A stretch of 64,000 nt of DNA from Leucaena leucocephala (GCA_037074615.1 CM073532.1:18988001-19052000), one strand, 5' to 3'; positions 32,226 to 45,065 are shown, counted from the stretch's first letter. Translations and numbers: made by a program. The notes: generated by a model not told the origin, from the letters alone.

Positions 32226-33430
32226 GTCAGTTATTATAGAAAACAGATAGGAAAAGTAACTTATAACGTTCATTCTTAACCGACATAAAAAGTTTAAGTA
32301 ACTACATCACTGGAATACACATCCCTCACAAAACCGACATTAAAACCCTATTTTAGCTTAAGTTAAAAATGCTTTTCTACAGTACTAAGTATATACCATT
32401 CCATTAGTATCACTAAAGGTGTCAATTTCATTTGTTTGTCGATGTTTAGATTAAGTCTATATAAATTATCAATCCACAGTTGTCTTTGAACTTTACTTTA
32501 GCTGGAAAAATAGCAATATACAACTCATCAAACTATTTTTGGCACTCATAAAACCTTGTTTGAACTCATCCAATTCTCTTTAAAAGCTTAAAAGGGGAGG
32601 ATATCTTTAATTTATCTACCTTTAAATGTCAGTTATTATAGAAAACCGACGGGAAAAGTAACTTATAACGTTCATTCTTAACCGACATAAAAAGTTTAAG
32701 TAACTACATCACTGGAATACACATCCCTCACAAAACCGACATTAAAACCCTATTTTAGCTTAAGTTAAAAATGCTTTTCTACAGTACTAAGTATATACCA
32801 TTCCATTAGTATCAATAAAGGTGTCAATTTCATTTGTTTGTCGATGTTTAGATTAAGTCTATATAAATTATCAATCCACAGTTGTCTTTGAACTTTACTT
32901 TAGCTGGAAAAATAGCAATATACAACTCATCAAACTATTTTTGGCACTCATAAAACCTTGTTTGAACTCATCCAATTCTCTTTAAAAGCTTAAAAGGGGA
33001 GGATATCTTTAATTTATCTACCTTTAAATGTCAGTTATTATAGAAAACCGACGGGAAAAGTAACTTATAACGTTCATTCTTAACCGAAATAAAAAGTTTA
33101 AGTAACTACATCACTGGAATACACAGCCCTCACAAAACCGACATTAAAACCCTATTTTAGTTTAAGTTAAAAAGGCTCTTCTACAGTAGTAAGTATATAC
33201 CATTCCATTAGTATCACTAAAGGTGTCAATTTCATTTTTTTGTCGATGTTTAGATTAAATCTATATAAATTATCAATCCACGGTTGTCTTTGAACTTTAC
33301 TTTAGCTGGAAAAATAGCAATATACAACTCATCAAACTATTTTTGGCACTCATAAAACCTTGTTTGAACTCATCCAATTCTCTTTAAAAGCTTAAAAGGG
33401 GAGGATATCTTTAATTTATCTATCTCTATG
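32226..33430. repeat. 402-bp tandem repeat, three copies
   Basis: Copies start at 32226, 32628 and 33030 with GTCAGTTATTATAGAAAAC and are nearly identical; the third ends near 33430. Each unit carries AACCGACATAAAAAG and AAAACCGACATTAAAAC. Repeated ACCGACAT-type motifs in both orientations recall the subterminal repeats of CACTA transposons, but no CACTA end or transposase is seen here. Confidence 0.92.
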
Positions 33431-33904
33431 CTAAGTTTAGAGAAGTCAGTTATCATGGTTTTCAAGAATAACTTAATTTCTCCAAAAGGTTTAGCTAGCC
33501 ATTTTCCAACATATGGAAGTAAGGGTAAATATGAAACTCAAGACTAAAAACGTGGAATAAAATAATATCTGAATGGAGGAAATTAGATCTCATAGAATTG
33601 AGCAATTGATATGGATTTCAAGGAATTGTAAGGAAAATTTAGATTGAAAAGAATCAATAAAATAGGATAAAATAATATTCAACCTAATCAAAAATAAAAT
33701 AAGTTAAGATTGACTAAAGGCTATGGATAAAAAATGCAATCAAATTTGGAAAATAAGATTTTTAAATCAAACAATATATCAAATCTGAATTTGAACCTCT
33801 AAGTATCGCCTGTATCTTCTCAACTCGTTTTATTATTACTTATTCTTTTTATGTTTTTTTTAATTTTATTCACATTTTTTCACACTACAACACTTTTTTT
33901 ATTT
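33431..33904. other. Intergenic, no gene seen
   Basis: A-rich sequence with no recognisable feature. Confidence 0.4.
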
Positions 33905-35105
33905 ATGAAAATTAATATTTTAGTCATCTAATTACTAACTCACTTATAACTTAGTCTCACAACTATCACTCGGGACAACTCAATCCCTGAACTTTTGACT
34001 CGCTTGAAGTTTATCCCTCAACTTTTCACATTTAATAATTTAATCCTTATCATATATAATATATTTTGAGTCACCAATTTATTATGCTAGTGGCAAAAAT
34101 GGGGCTTCCAACTCAGCACATGATAAAAGATTGGAATTTAAAAAAAAAATCTGAAAATGGGATTTCTTCACCCTCACTGTCAGCAAAGTCCTCCTTCGCC
34201 GACATTCAATTCCAATATGTATGCATAGCTTTGTTGTTTCTCTCATTCCAAAAGCTTCAACAAACAAAACAAAAGGCACTCTGTTTCATTCAACTACCTT
34301 CTTCTTCATCTTGACCATCGGCTACGAAAGAGCCTCCATGCTCGCCTTGCTCTTCCCCATACACACAGTGTTCTTCAACCCCGCCACCAACGCCACCCAA
34401 CACCCACGTGGCACTCCTGCGCCTGCGATGAATTCTCTTCCTTTATCTCCAATAGACTGCCGCCGACGTTGATGCCACCCTGGTTAAACATTTGGGCGTT
34501 GTTATTGTCATGGTTGTGAGCTATGCCTTCGTTAGAATACTGGCATCACTGAACTGGCTCACTTAATATTACTGACAAAAAAATAATATATATATATGGA
34601 TCTCTATGAAGTGTTGAGAGATTGGTATCAAGGGTTTCTATCAGTAATACAGGAATGTTTCCGCTCATTAAGGTCCATGGTGTTTAGCTCACAGTGAAGA
34701 ACAAGGTAATGGAGTTAAATAGAGTGCGTTTTGTTTTGTTTGTTGAAGCTTTTCGAATGAGAGATAACATAAGCTATACATACATATTGGAATTGAATGC
34801 CAGCAAAGGAGGACTTCGCTGACAGTGAGGGTGAAGAAATCCCCTTTTCATATGCCATTTTCCTTAGTTCCAGTCTTTTATCATGTGCTAAGTTGGAAGC
34901 CCTATTTTTTCCACATAGGATAATAAATTGGCAACTCAAAATAAATTATATATGATAAGGATTAAATTATCAAATGTGAAAAGATGAGAAACTGAATTTT
35001 AAGCGAGTCAAAAGTTGAGGGACTAAGTTGCACTAAGTCATAGTTGAGGGATTGAGTCATAAATAAATATATAATTAGAGGACTAAAAGATAATATTCCC
35101 TTTTT
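33905..35105. mobile_element. Foldback/long-TIR DNA element
   Basis: Left arm (about 33905-34310) and right arm (about 34715-35105) are inverted copies: GACTCGCTTGAAG mirrors in CTTTTAAGCGAGTC-like sequence, TTTATCATGTGCTAAGTTGGA mirrors at 34090-34125, and the CACTGTCAGCAAAGTCCTCC block mirrors at 34800-34830. The core (34311-34714) is clearly richer in GC and includes CACCAACGCCACCCAACACC. Structure fits a Mutator-like or other foldback element carrying captured DNA. No transposase and no certain target duplication were found. Confidence 0.75.
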
Positions 35106-35463
35106 ATTTTTTTGGAAGGGAGTTGAAAGCTAAATAAATGGATATTAACCTAGATGGAAAGGTAAAATAATGATGGGAAACAATGCAACCTATTTAGAGG
35201 AGTCATATTTTGACAGCAAATGATACAGGAGCCCATAGAGAAATTAGAATCATACATAGGAAACTCTCAACAAACCGTGGAAGATAAATTCATCAAACAA
35301 GCAAATCAACAAAAGCCTCAAAAGAATTCTTCATTATAAACTCTTATTTGAATAGAGTACATATATAAAGTAGTTATAAGAAAATAAAAGAGTTATAAAC
35401 TTGTTTGCTAAGCACATGCATACTCTTATTAGAGGCAATCATATTTGAGATACTGTCAGGTAA
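35106..35463. other. Intergenic, no gene seen
   Basis: AT-rich, no recognisable feature. Confidence 0.4.
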
Positions 35464-35575
35464 TAAATGTGGGTATTTTTCTTAGTGGGGAATTGAACTT
35501 GGTTCGTCGCGTTGTGAGAGACTAATCACTTCCGCTAAACCTAACCCCAATAGGTAAAACTTCTAAACTAGTTAG
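35464..35575 (-). repeat. Possible SINE head (tRNA-like)
   Basis: On the minus strand TAGCGGAAGTGATTAGTC resembles a pol III A box and, about 35 bp on, AAGTTCAATTCCCC a B box. Spacing is tRNA-like but there is no cloverleaf, so it is probably a degenerate SINE and not a tRNA gene. Confidence 0.4.
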
Positions 35576-35992
35576 TTCTCTTGAAAACCCTGATTTCAAA
35601 CTTAAGGCTATTAGAGGCTAAAACACTAATTAAAAAATATATAAATAAAAACGGATAAAAATAATATAAAAATAGAAAAGCAATTAATATAAACATGCTA
35701 CCTAATTAATGAATTCACATGTTAGGCGTATGACTTGCTTATTTATATTTGATAGGCTCAAAATACCCTGAAATATAATTAAAATAATGAAATTGACACA
35801 AAAAGACTTATAACAAGTATTAGACTTTCATTATGTGCTTGTTGCTTCACCCAACACGCCATGAAACTTCTTCCATGCTTATGTCTCTCCAACTTCATAG
35901 ATCTTCATACTTTGCCATGCTCAAGCTTCTAGGGTTGTAAACGCATGCATATGGACCTGAATATACATGGTTAAGGCTCACCTTCAACATGT
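35576..35992. other. Intergenic, no gene seen
   Basis: AT-rich, no open frame with recognisable product. Confidence 0.4.
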
Positions 35993-36002
35993 ATACTAAT
36001 TA

Positions 36003-36273
36003 CCCACCGCCCGTGAGTTCAGCTAGTGAAAGGGTGAGACATGCGACCATTTGGAGCGTGTTCGATCCCTAGGGAGTACCACTTTGTTGCGGTTCCAGTC
36101 GCATCGCTTAGAAAGGCATCTTAGCTCCTTGGTGTCTAGTTTTAAGTCTGAGGGTAATTTACGGCTCGCCCTACCCAACATTGATATCACCTAAAAAGAA
36201 GAGAGACTTTGCCCTGTCCTTGGATCATGGGTGAGCCCAATCCTTTTCCAAAAATTGTTGTATAAAAAAGTGA
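36003..36273 (+). mobile_element. tRNA-derived SINE with target duplication
   Basis: The 10-bp repeat ATACTAATTA flanks it at 35993-36002 and 36274-36283. The head has an A box (GAGTTCAGCTAGTGAAAGG, about 36015) and a B box (GTGTTCGATCCCT, about 36060), the internal pol III promoter. The body contains GGCTCGCCCTACCCAACATT and TTGGATCATGGGTGAGCCC; the tail ends in TATAAAAAA. Length is about 271 bp. Confidence 0.85.
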
Positions 36274-36299
36274 ATACTAATTAATATAATGGGCCTTTA

Positions 36300-36480
36300 A
36301 TGTAGCAAATTTTTCTTTTGTACAAAATTTGTTGAAAGGGGGTTGAACTCACCTATGATTTAAGGGCAAGGCGAAATCTCTCTTCCTCCTAGGTGATACT
36401 AATGTTGGGCAGGGCGAGCCGTCAATTATCCTCATGCTTAAACCTAAGTACCTAAAAACTAGGATACCTCCTAAGCTCTT
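36300..36480 (-). mobile_element. Second, inverted SINE copy, 5' truncated
   Basis: An inverted match to 36115-36255: AATGTTGGGCAGGGCGAGCC mirrors the first copy's body, and the A-rich tail (read on the minus strand) lies near 36305-36335. The tRNA-like head is absent. With the first copy it forms a near-palindrome about 100 bp apart. Confidence 0.75.
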
Positions 36481-37336
36481 AATTGAAACCTAAATGTTCT
36501 CTCCAACCTCTTAATTCTTCCACTATTTACTGGACTTCTAGTTGTTGGCCCTTTAATGTCATGTTGAAAATCTTCAGATTGCTTGAACACTTTTTGGATG
36601 ACATGAACATCACCTTGGTTATTATAGATACCAAGTATGACATGGCTACCATGTATGGTGCCACTTAGCTGCCACGTAGGACTTCAATGCTAACTAAAAT
36701 CTTGTTGGATACCACATAAGATGTCACCCTTGCTCATATCATTTTTCTTTCAAACCATGGTCCATTCCATTGCATACCAAATATGTCAGAAGCCAAAAGT
36801 TTCTCCTTCATTTCGCTCGCCCTTCCCTTTCTTTTCATCAAAATTAATTTTTCCTACCAAACAAGCCCTTATAATAATTAATTTATGAAATTCATCGTGA
36901 CAATAATTTTATCATATATATATATATATATAATAGTTCGTTACAGATTAATCTCCACAAACATTACTAAATAATCTGAAGAAATAAATAAATGATTAGA
37001 TATTAAAAAGGAGTACACCGTGCGCTTTAAGCCTCTCTAAAGGTATGAATACCCTTGACTATATCAAAAAAAAAAAAGGAAAAGATTGAGAAAATAGCCA
37101 TATCAACTTCAAAAAGCAAGCAATTTTGTGCATCTAAATCAATTTTGTGTTGTACTACAATTATATACTCTGCAGTACAAAGTCACGTTCATGTATATTT
37201 TGTATTCTTGCTATTAGACTTCTCCCTTCAAATTAAATTAGTTGTCTAAATATAGTTTTCGTTACATTTGGTTGATCGGTATGCAGCTATACTATATTAT
37301 CTGATGACTAGATAGACTAGGAAAAGAAAACTAAGT
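36481..37336. other. 3' flank of the PRAF-like gene
   Basis: AT-rich intergenic sequence. It contains a (TA)n microsatellite at about 36916-36932. The 3' UTR and polyadenylation site of the PRAF-like gene should lie between about 37000 and 37336, but no single signal can be chosen. Confidence 0.4.
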
Positions 37337-40300
37337 TCAAGAAGGTTCAGCGTTCTCTTCAGCTAAGGGTTGATTGCTTGATGATGACCCAGTAGCTGCA
37401 TGATTTATTGTGGGTGAACTATACTTTCTAAACACCCTATCTTTGTTTTTATTCCACCATTCTTCTGCCTGCTGTGCATCGAACCTTCGCTTACTGCATT
37501 CAAAAAATAAAGACAAATAAGTAACATCAAAATAAACAATATAAAATTAAATATTCTCTTTGGTCTTTAATATAAGAGCTAAAAAACTAAATTTTGAATA
37601 TTAAAAAAATTAGTTAAGTTAATTATGTGTTAGTTTCTCTATAATATATTTCTAATCCTGTGCATTGTAACGACCCTTTGATAGAAACCTCTTACTATGT
37701 ATAATTAATAGGAATACTTTGAGAAAAAAATTATGAATTTGGTAGATAAATTGAATTGAAGTGTTATATTTAACATCAAAGTAAATCCCTTATCTAACTC
37801 CTATATTAGGGACTGGTGCTAGTATAAAATATGTCACAAGCAGCACTATTTACAAACATTGAATAATGTGCCTCATTCTTCACCTGAGAAATTTAGTATA
37901 GGTGAATATGCAGTTGAACACGCATTGAGACAAGGATGTATACTACAAATTTAATTAAAATGAAAATAGACATCGGAAATGTGGAAGAGATTGGGAGAAG
38001 AAGTGAGCTATATACCTGAATCTAACTCGTTTGAAAACTTTTATACCACTTGGCAATACTACTAGCGTCACATAAACACCAGGTTCAAATTGTTCGATGA
38101 CCTGTGATTCTTTTTCTCTCCCTAGTCTCATAGAGTCTTGTGATTGTGAACCATTTTCTAAGCTTTGTGGAGGAGTTGCTGCCTCTATACTAGATACAGA
38201 TGATCTATCTCCAGAAGGATCGATAGCTTCTTCAAGTTTATTTTCTTGCAATTTAGAACCATCAATATCTGTAGCTAGCGTATCGGGTCCGATTTCTTGA
38301 TTAAACTCTAAGTTTGAAAGTATGAAAGATGATGATGCTTCAGATTCTAGATTTTCTCTTAGAAAATCTTCAGCTTGAGCATGGATATTTCTCAAGGTCT
38401 CATTGTCTGGATTGTCTGGTGGCAAATTCTGTGTCACAGATTTCAACTAGAAAAACCAAACACAGCAGAACTCCAAAATATCAGGTATGCTTTTCTCGTT
38501 TGCTTTCATAACTAGCATGGCTCACACAAAATGCTTTTAACCCAACTAGTAGTTATGCGGGAGAGAATTTAATTTAAACAGAACAAGTTTGTATGTCCCA
38601 ACAGTTTCAGGCCTTTTAAATTGTTTCAACACATATTCACAAGTAAAATGCAAATAAATTTGTTTGGCCAGGATAACAATAACTATCTAAATCAGCATGA
38701 GATCTAAATGTGTCTGTTGACAGTTACACACAATGTTCTTATTGATTGACATTGACAACCATATTTCAACCATTGTCCATGAATAAAAATTCCACTTCAA
38801 CTAGTAGCCAATTTCATGCATTTTTTTGTTGTTATTTATGATTTCTTTATATCTTGCCAATATATGATTTATTTAATTTCTCGTTTTCTTATAACTATAC
38901 ATGCACAAAAAGCAATCATAGAAGACACCAATAGTAATTGAATCAAATAAGAGACTGAGTATCAAGAATTTAAATCTTGTAAATTGAGAAAAAAAATATG
39001 TTGAAAAGCTACCTCTCATCGGAGTCTAACATGACTCAAGTCTAGCTAACTGCATACCATATTTCTCAACAAAAATGTGGGGAAACATAGTATAGAAGAC
39101 AATGTTTCTTGCCATACACATGCCATTTACTGAAGCTTTACAATGTTACCATGTCACTAGCCTTAGTATTTGTTTCCTTTGCTGCTAAAAACTTGCCTTT
39201 CTAAATTTTGAGTAGTACCAATTGCCATCTACAATTTTGCACATCAACTGAACCTAGCTTACCTGACGCCTTAACTAAGCAACATAGATTGTTTAGAGAT
39301 ATTTTGCATCATTAAATATTCCATTATTCTTTGTTTTACCTAATTTTGTATGAAAAAAATATGAATGACTCTTTTTGCCATCAAGAAATCATAAGAATTA
39401 AGAAAATTTACTAATGCGGCAAATTAATCATTTTTTAAGTCTAACAATTGTTTGGAACTTTTTTAATATCAATATCTAATTCATGGTATTGTTTACCCCA
39501 TAGACCAATCGAGATCTATTAATTTAAATTTATTGATTGTATCTTTAAGAAAACAAACTCAATGATATATTTAATTTTTTTCATAAATGTAAAACACACT
39601 TCTCTTTGATTTCCAAACCGGATGCACACCTTCGCTCAATTGAATACTTTATGTGCTTCTAATATGTTACTGGAATGAACTGCAGAACCAGCTTGCCCTC
39701 AAGAACTGTTAGCCAAATTTGGTACTAATTAATTGGCAACATGAAGGGAGTATTTCAACTCCAACCAATCTAAAAGAGTAGTATGTAACTAAAATAATGA
39801 ATCCGAAAATTAAAGAATGCTTAAACAAAATCTACCTAAATTGAAAAAAAAAAAGAAAAAAAATGTATTCTCTGACAACTATAGTGGGCTATTAGCCAAA
39901 TTTAATTCCATTGAAAATATACTTGTTTACACATATAAGTCCAAAGGAATTTAAAAGAATTAAAAACAAAGGACCAGAGAAATTATTATCTATTTTGAAA
40001 AATGACTTACTTTGCTGTACAAAAATGATTTGATATTTCCATGAGTATTGAATAAAAGTTTAATGTACAAAAGATAACAAATTGGATTATGTTGTTAAAA
40101 TACAAATTAAATAAAGGTACCTGATCTGTCATGCTCTTAATAAATTCCCTAGCTAGCCTATGCTTAGAAGATTCCTCTCCAGTCAACAGGGTAGCTTCCT
40201 TAACATTTTTCTTGAGCTTCTGAATCTCCATATCTTGCATGTCGTTCTTCTGCTTCAAATTTCGAATCTATATACAAGAAAAGGAATCATTGTAGTTGTG

Positions 40301-43300
40301 AATAAGGCATGTTATATTCCACGAGGAAGAAACAGCATGCGCTAAATTGAAAGGGTATGAGAAAGTTACTTTATTTTGTAATTTTGAGAGTTCTTGGTTC
40401 ATAACCTCATTTGACTTGCTCAAATTTTCAATCATGCTTCTAGAAAATCCAGGGGTGGCAGATCGTGGTGGACTTGGTCTTCTTGTATATGGCGATGCAG
40501 GTCGTGAACTGGCTAGTGGAGTTCGCGGTGGACTTAAAGTTACAGAAGCAGGCTTGAAAGCATTATGAATGGGCCTCAATGAACTTGGAAATGCAGCATC
40601 TTTGAATTGTGAAATTGATTGTGGAGTACGGGCAAGGGAAGAAAAGTCATGTTTAGATTCTGGCTTGTTTCCCCATATCTCAAGGAATTTTACTGGCTCA
40701 CTGACAGAAGACATGAGAATTCTTGAAGACCTTATTTCTCCCCGATCTAATCTTTCCTTGCCATCTAGGGATTGACGAGGAGGAGTAGGTTTCCTATTAA
40801 AAGTGGAAGCACTAGCACTCTCAGTAGCTTTAAGTTTACCATAACAAGCATCACACACACGATGTGGTTTTCCTGGTGTTGGAGCCAATGCTGCTCTTAA
40901 AGCCTTCTTGGAACTGCAAGCATGGCAATGCACCAAGCCACAATTATAACAATTATGCCTTTTTCTAGTAAAACCAAATGCTTGGCGACAACCAGAGCAA
41001 ACAGATTGATCAGATCCAGAGACCCACTTATGGATGCATATGCAAGATGTAAAATTTGAGCCACAAGAGATATTTTTTACATGCCTATCTTTTAAACCTT
41101 CAACTAGTGTTGGAGATTTTCGGTCTTCTGTATCTCCATGGCCCAATCTTCCATTCGCTCCCCTGCCCCAGGTATATAATTCGCTTCGTGACGTCAAGAC
41201 AGCAACATGATGTGCTCCACATGATATTTCCTCAACAAATTCACCAACTAACTTATCTTGAACCTTTACAGGTGTTTTTCCATCAGACCAAGCATTTCCT
41301 AATTGACCATATGTAGTGCCACCCATAGTAAATACAAAACCAGATGTATCTAAGGCAACAGTCAGAGTGTGGCCACAAGCTATCTGGTGGAAATTATAAT
41401 CAATTAGTGCAGAGACACAGGTTGGTTGAAGGTAGGTTTCCTTGTTTCCATGACCCAAACGATACTTGTCACCATCACCCCAAGTGAATAGCTTCCTGGA
41501 TGAAATATTAGAACCTTGATGACCCATAACCTCTACAATAGCTGCAGTGTGCCATACTCCACAAGCAACCTTAACAGTCTTGAGTCCGCTCAATGATTGT
41601 ACCTCCCTTGGATATGACACGCTCCTCCGATTTCCATGGCCCAACACACCAAATGTTCCATCACCAAAGGTAAATAATTTCCCATTAGAGGTTGCTAATG
41701 CAGAATGCCATGTACCACATGAAACTGATAAAACTTGAAGACCTTCTAAAGGACCAGTGACCCTCTTTGGCATCCAATGACTAACATCACTGCCATGACC
41801 AAGAAGCCCGGCATTATGAGCACCATCTCCCCATGTGAATAGATCACCTGACATAGAAATAGCACATGTATGATACTCCCCGCACGCAATAAAGTCAACA
41901 TTTTGAATGGAGAGGGACTCAATAAGATGGGGGTGGCAAAAATCTTTATCAATCCCATGACCAAGTCTTCCCCCAAATTCCTCACCCCAAGAAAAAACCT
42001 CTCCCTGCCTTGTAACCAGAGCAATATGACGCATGCCAGATGCAATCTGTTGAACATCAAGAACAACATTTGACTCTAATGGCTTAGGAACTAACACGTC
42101 TGCCATCCAAGCATCAGGAGAAGCCCCATCCATCCAAACCTCTCCCCATATATAAACATCACCTAGTGACTCTATGTCATCTGGCCCTGATCCTCCACTT
42201 GAACAACTAGGCGTGCTTGACACACTAAGACGGAAGCCATCTGAAGCACTTGACCTTAGTTGCATATTTGAACGTTCTGATGCCCAAAACAATGGAGATT
42301 CTGTGGAATCCCTTCCACGTCCAATGCTTGAAGTAAACTCTAATGTTGCACGACTAATTGGGAAAAAGTCAGCACCATCTTGTACCTGAAAATAATAAAT
42401 AATATGGTTTAGATTCCTACCCACCAAACCCAACCTTCATGGTGAAAATGCTTAGTTAATGGGTATAGGATCTTATTAACGTTGTTTGAAACACAATGAG
42501 TTAAGGATTAAATGATCACTTAAAAGATATCAATTCAAACTCACATCATATAAGTTACTTTTAGACCGTAGTCCTGGAGAAATTAATGCCTTCATGCCTC
42601 CAAACCATATCTCTGTCTCAGCTTTGTCCTTGCAAACCTATAAAAATGAAAAAGAGAGGAACTAGATTTAGATTTTCCATTATAATGACTTATTTATCAA
42701 ACATAAGTAGTTATTAAATTGTCTAACCAGATCAAGTGTTCGTTCTCCGTTTTTATAAACAAGTGAAAATGATAGATAATCCTTTTCTGGGCGCAAGTGC
42801 CTTCTAAATACAGCCTGAAAGAGATAATTATATATGTAACAAGAAAATTGGACATTGTTCAAATTGTATATAGAATCATGCTACTCTGATATAATTCAAG
42901 TATAAAAAATGATAGATAGATACATTCTTCTTACCAATAAGTAGAAATAGGTAGCATTGCAAATACGTGATGTAATTTAGCAAAAATAAAAAATAGAGCC
43001 CGCTAAAGAAGGATAGAAGCAAGAAATTGTACAATAGGATCTAGCATTTGAGATGCCGTATTCTATCCCTGATTTCCTTCATCAAATTCATCTAGCCCCC
43101 TAACAATCATCATATGTCAGATTTAGGTATCCCAACTTGCAATTCCATTTGTGCCCTTCTATAAAGTAGACTTGTGTTGGTTGAACTAGGACTTGCACCT
43201 TTTTCCTATCCCTCATTTCTCCCATTACAAATTATTGTCATTGCAGGCCAGGCACATCATTACACTAACAGGACTATTAGAAAAATAAAATTGTCAACTT

Positions 43301-44746
43301 ACGGTTCTTTGTCCAGGGATGATACGTGAAACAGAAGACAACTTTAGATTTTTTTCCCGTCCATGAGAAATCCAAATCAATGTTGTAGCATCCTGTTAAA
43401 TGCACTACTAATAAAACATTCATATAGAGCTATAGAGTAACACACACACACAAAAACTCTAGAGTTGGGAATATATTTATACATATATATATATATATGT
43501 GAACCATTATTGCTGGAAGATATTTCAATATAAGAACTTACGGGTGAGAGTCTAAAGGGACGAAATTTTGGCTTCCCTTTCCGATTATACTTGAGTAACT
43601 GAGAACCTTTTTTCAAAGCTACAAGTGCCTGAAATGAAAATTCAATTTTGTTATTATGAAACCCCTACATAATCTAATATTCAGCAAAATATAATATCCA
43701 GAAACTCCAGAAATTGAATTGAATATGATCCAACTAACAAACATTGAAAAAGGCCAAGCATCAAGCCAATTCAAAAAATAAAGTTAGCTTTTGTTGTTGT
43801 CTTTTCGCTCCTTATGCACAGAAACTCAATATAGAATTTAAAGCATACATTCATTATGCCCTCATAGAATATTAGCAACCGATGCTAAGTATAACCTAAA
43901 ATTATTCATGTTTTATATATCACCTATATATAAGCCTAATTACCCACACCAATATCTTCTCCTCCAATCCATAATATATGACCTAATTGAAGACTTGATC
44001 TTAATCCTAAATATAAAATATTTTTCCTATACGTATCAATTTTTTCTCAAATTACCGCTATTGATATTCCATCTACAATAAACAAGTAAAAGAGAGAGGG
44101 AGTGAGTTAAGGAACATAATTAGGGGCGTTTTAGAAAAAAACATACTATATTAACTAACTTAACTAATCTAATCAAATTAGTTAAATAGATCATATATTA
44201 AGGACGGGAGGATACTTTCTTCCGCTTCTGGCCCAAGTACTCAAATAGGATACTTTTTCTACTCTCAAATAGAATACTTTCACCTATATATAAGCCTAAT
44301 GATTTTGTATACACGAAACATAAGGGCATTATCATATTTAATGCAAGTGCTTTTAGTTAAGGAAATAAAAATATTTTAAAGAAAAGTAAAAACAATAGCC
44401 ACTATTGCCATTACACAAATCATATTTTTAGTTTTTTAATTGATGAATGAATTAAAATAAAGGAACAGTTAATATGATTATCTTTGATATAAAGGACTTT
44501 AATAAGTTAACAGATGAAGGCACAGTCACAACTTTGAATCCTCATTTGAAGAAAATAATCTATAATGTGTCTTTTCCCATACAAAACTGTTCTTGCCCAA
44601 GGAAAATCAAGATTTCCATCATTTCCAACACCTAAATCCAATAATTTAAGAGAATTAGTATAACAAAAATGAAGGGGGAAATTTTGATGGAAACTGACTT
44701 GCTCAATGTCACGCTCAGAATTCCCATAGCTAGCAAGATCTGCCAT
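37337..44746 (-). CDS. PRAF-type PH, RCC1 and FYVE domain protein with BRX end
   Basis: Nine coding exons: 44746-44699, 43628-43542, 43392-43303, 42814-42728, 42637-42545, 42385-40370, 40267-40121, 38446-38016, 37493-37337; all introns GT-AG. Total 3156 bp, 1051 residues, near the family's ~1,100. A PH domain covers about residues 17-125. Seven RCC1 repeats (WGDG/GHG motifs) lie at about 209-587. A FYVE zinc finger follows at about 588-655 with CSGC, RKRHNCYNCG and CDAC; N replaces one H of the classic RHHC motif, as in other plant PRAFs. A coiled coil lies at about 790-850 and a BRX-type motif near the end (GVYVTLVVLPSGIKVFKRVRF). PRAF proteins bind phosphoinositides and have RCC1-type exchange activity in studied members; membrane targeting here is inferred. 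Start chosen by MADLASYGN, conserved in the family. Confidence 0.95.
43921..44300. repeat. 20-bp direct repeat flanking the intron MITE
   Basis: CACCTATATATAAGCCTAAT occurs exactly at 43921-43940 and 44281-44300, on either side of the MITE. Too long for a TA or 8-bp target site, so it probably reflects a local duplication that includes the insertion site. Confidence 0.7.
43953..44214. mobile_element. MITE in intron 1 of the PRAF-like gene
   Basis: The left end TATCTTCTCCTCCAATCCAT and the right end (read in reverse) GTATCCTCCCGTCCTTAATA are imperfect inverted repeats that continue inward for about 30 bp. Length is about 262 bp. The GGACGGGAGGATA-type end is like plant Tc1/mariner-derived MITEs (Stowaway). 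It is flanked by unrelated intron sequence and the 20-bp repeat described separately. Confidence 0.65.
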
Positions 44747-45065
44747 TCCATCTGAAAAAACCGTAAGCAAATCGCCGAAGACGAAGCTCAAGCGGCAATT
44801 GCATCAGGTGGTGCGGCAGCAGCGACTTGCGTGCCCTAGTCTTCATAGATGCATGTGCTTTCGACTACGGCCTCTCATCAAATTCTCAAACAGCTCAAAT
44901 GAAAAATTAGCCAGATGAAGAAATGTCATGAAATTCCCAAAGAAATTGAAGAATGTACCTTAAATTTTGCATCAAATATGTGGAGTCTCAGTTTCTAAGC
45001 AAAAAGCGAATCAAGCGAACCAGGGATTGGGAAAAACTTGGAAATGAATGAGAGAGGAAGGAGAG
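44747..45065 (-). promoter_or_regulatory. 5' UTR with probable leader intron, PRAF-like gene
   Basis: A donor AAG/GTACATT at 44958 and an acceptor TTTTTTCAG ending at 44752 define a likely 207-bp leader intron. If spliced, the message has an ATG right after the junction (44751-44749), five bases upstream of and out of frame with the main ATG. Purine-rich leader sequence continues to about 45065. No clear TATA box was seen. Confidence 0.5.

Noticed and set aside
34066..34472. Coding genes in the foldback element
   Set aside because: Short frames lie in the inverted arms and core with no recognised domain.
36003..36075. tRNA gene
   Set aside because: No acceptor stem or anticodon arm; flanking duplication and tail show a SINE.
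36483..36668. Small gene of 61 codons
   Set aside because: No domain, no splice or promoter context; chance frame.
41056..42389. Plus-strand and alternate frames within the PRAF-like gene
   Set aside because: They overlap the RCC1/FYVE exon and have no independent support.
44747..44791. Earlier in-frame Met (44791) as the PRAF-like start
   Set aside because: The family starts at MADLASYGN and a strong splice acceptor lies at 44752, so the upstream codons are probably intron.
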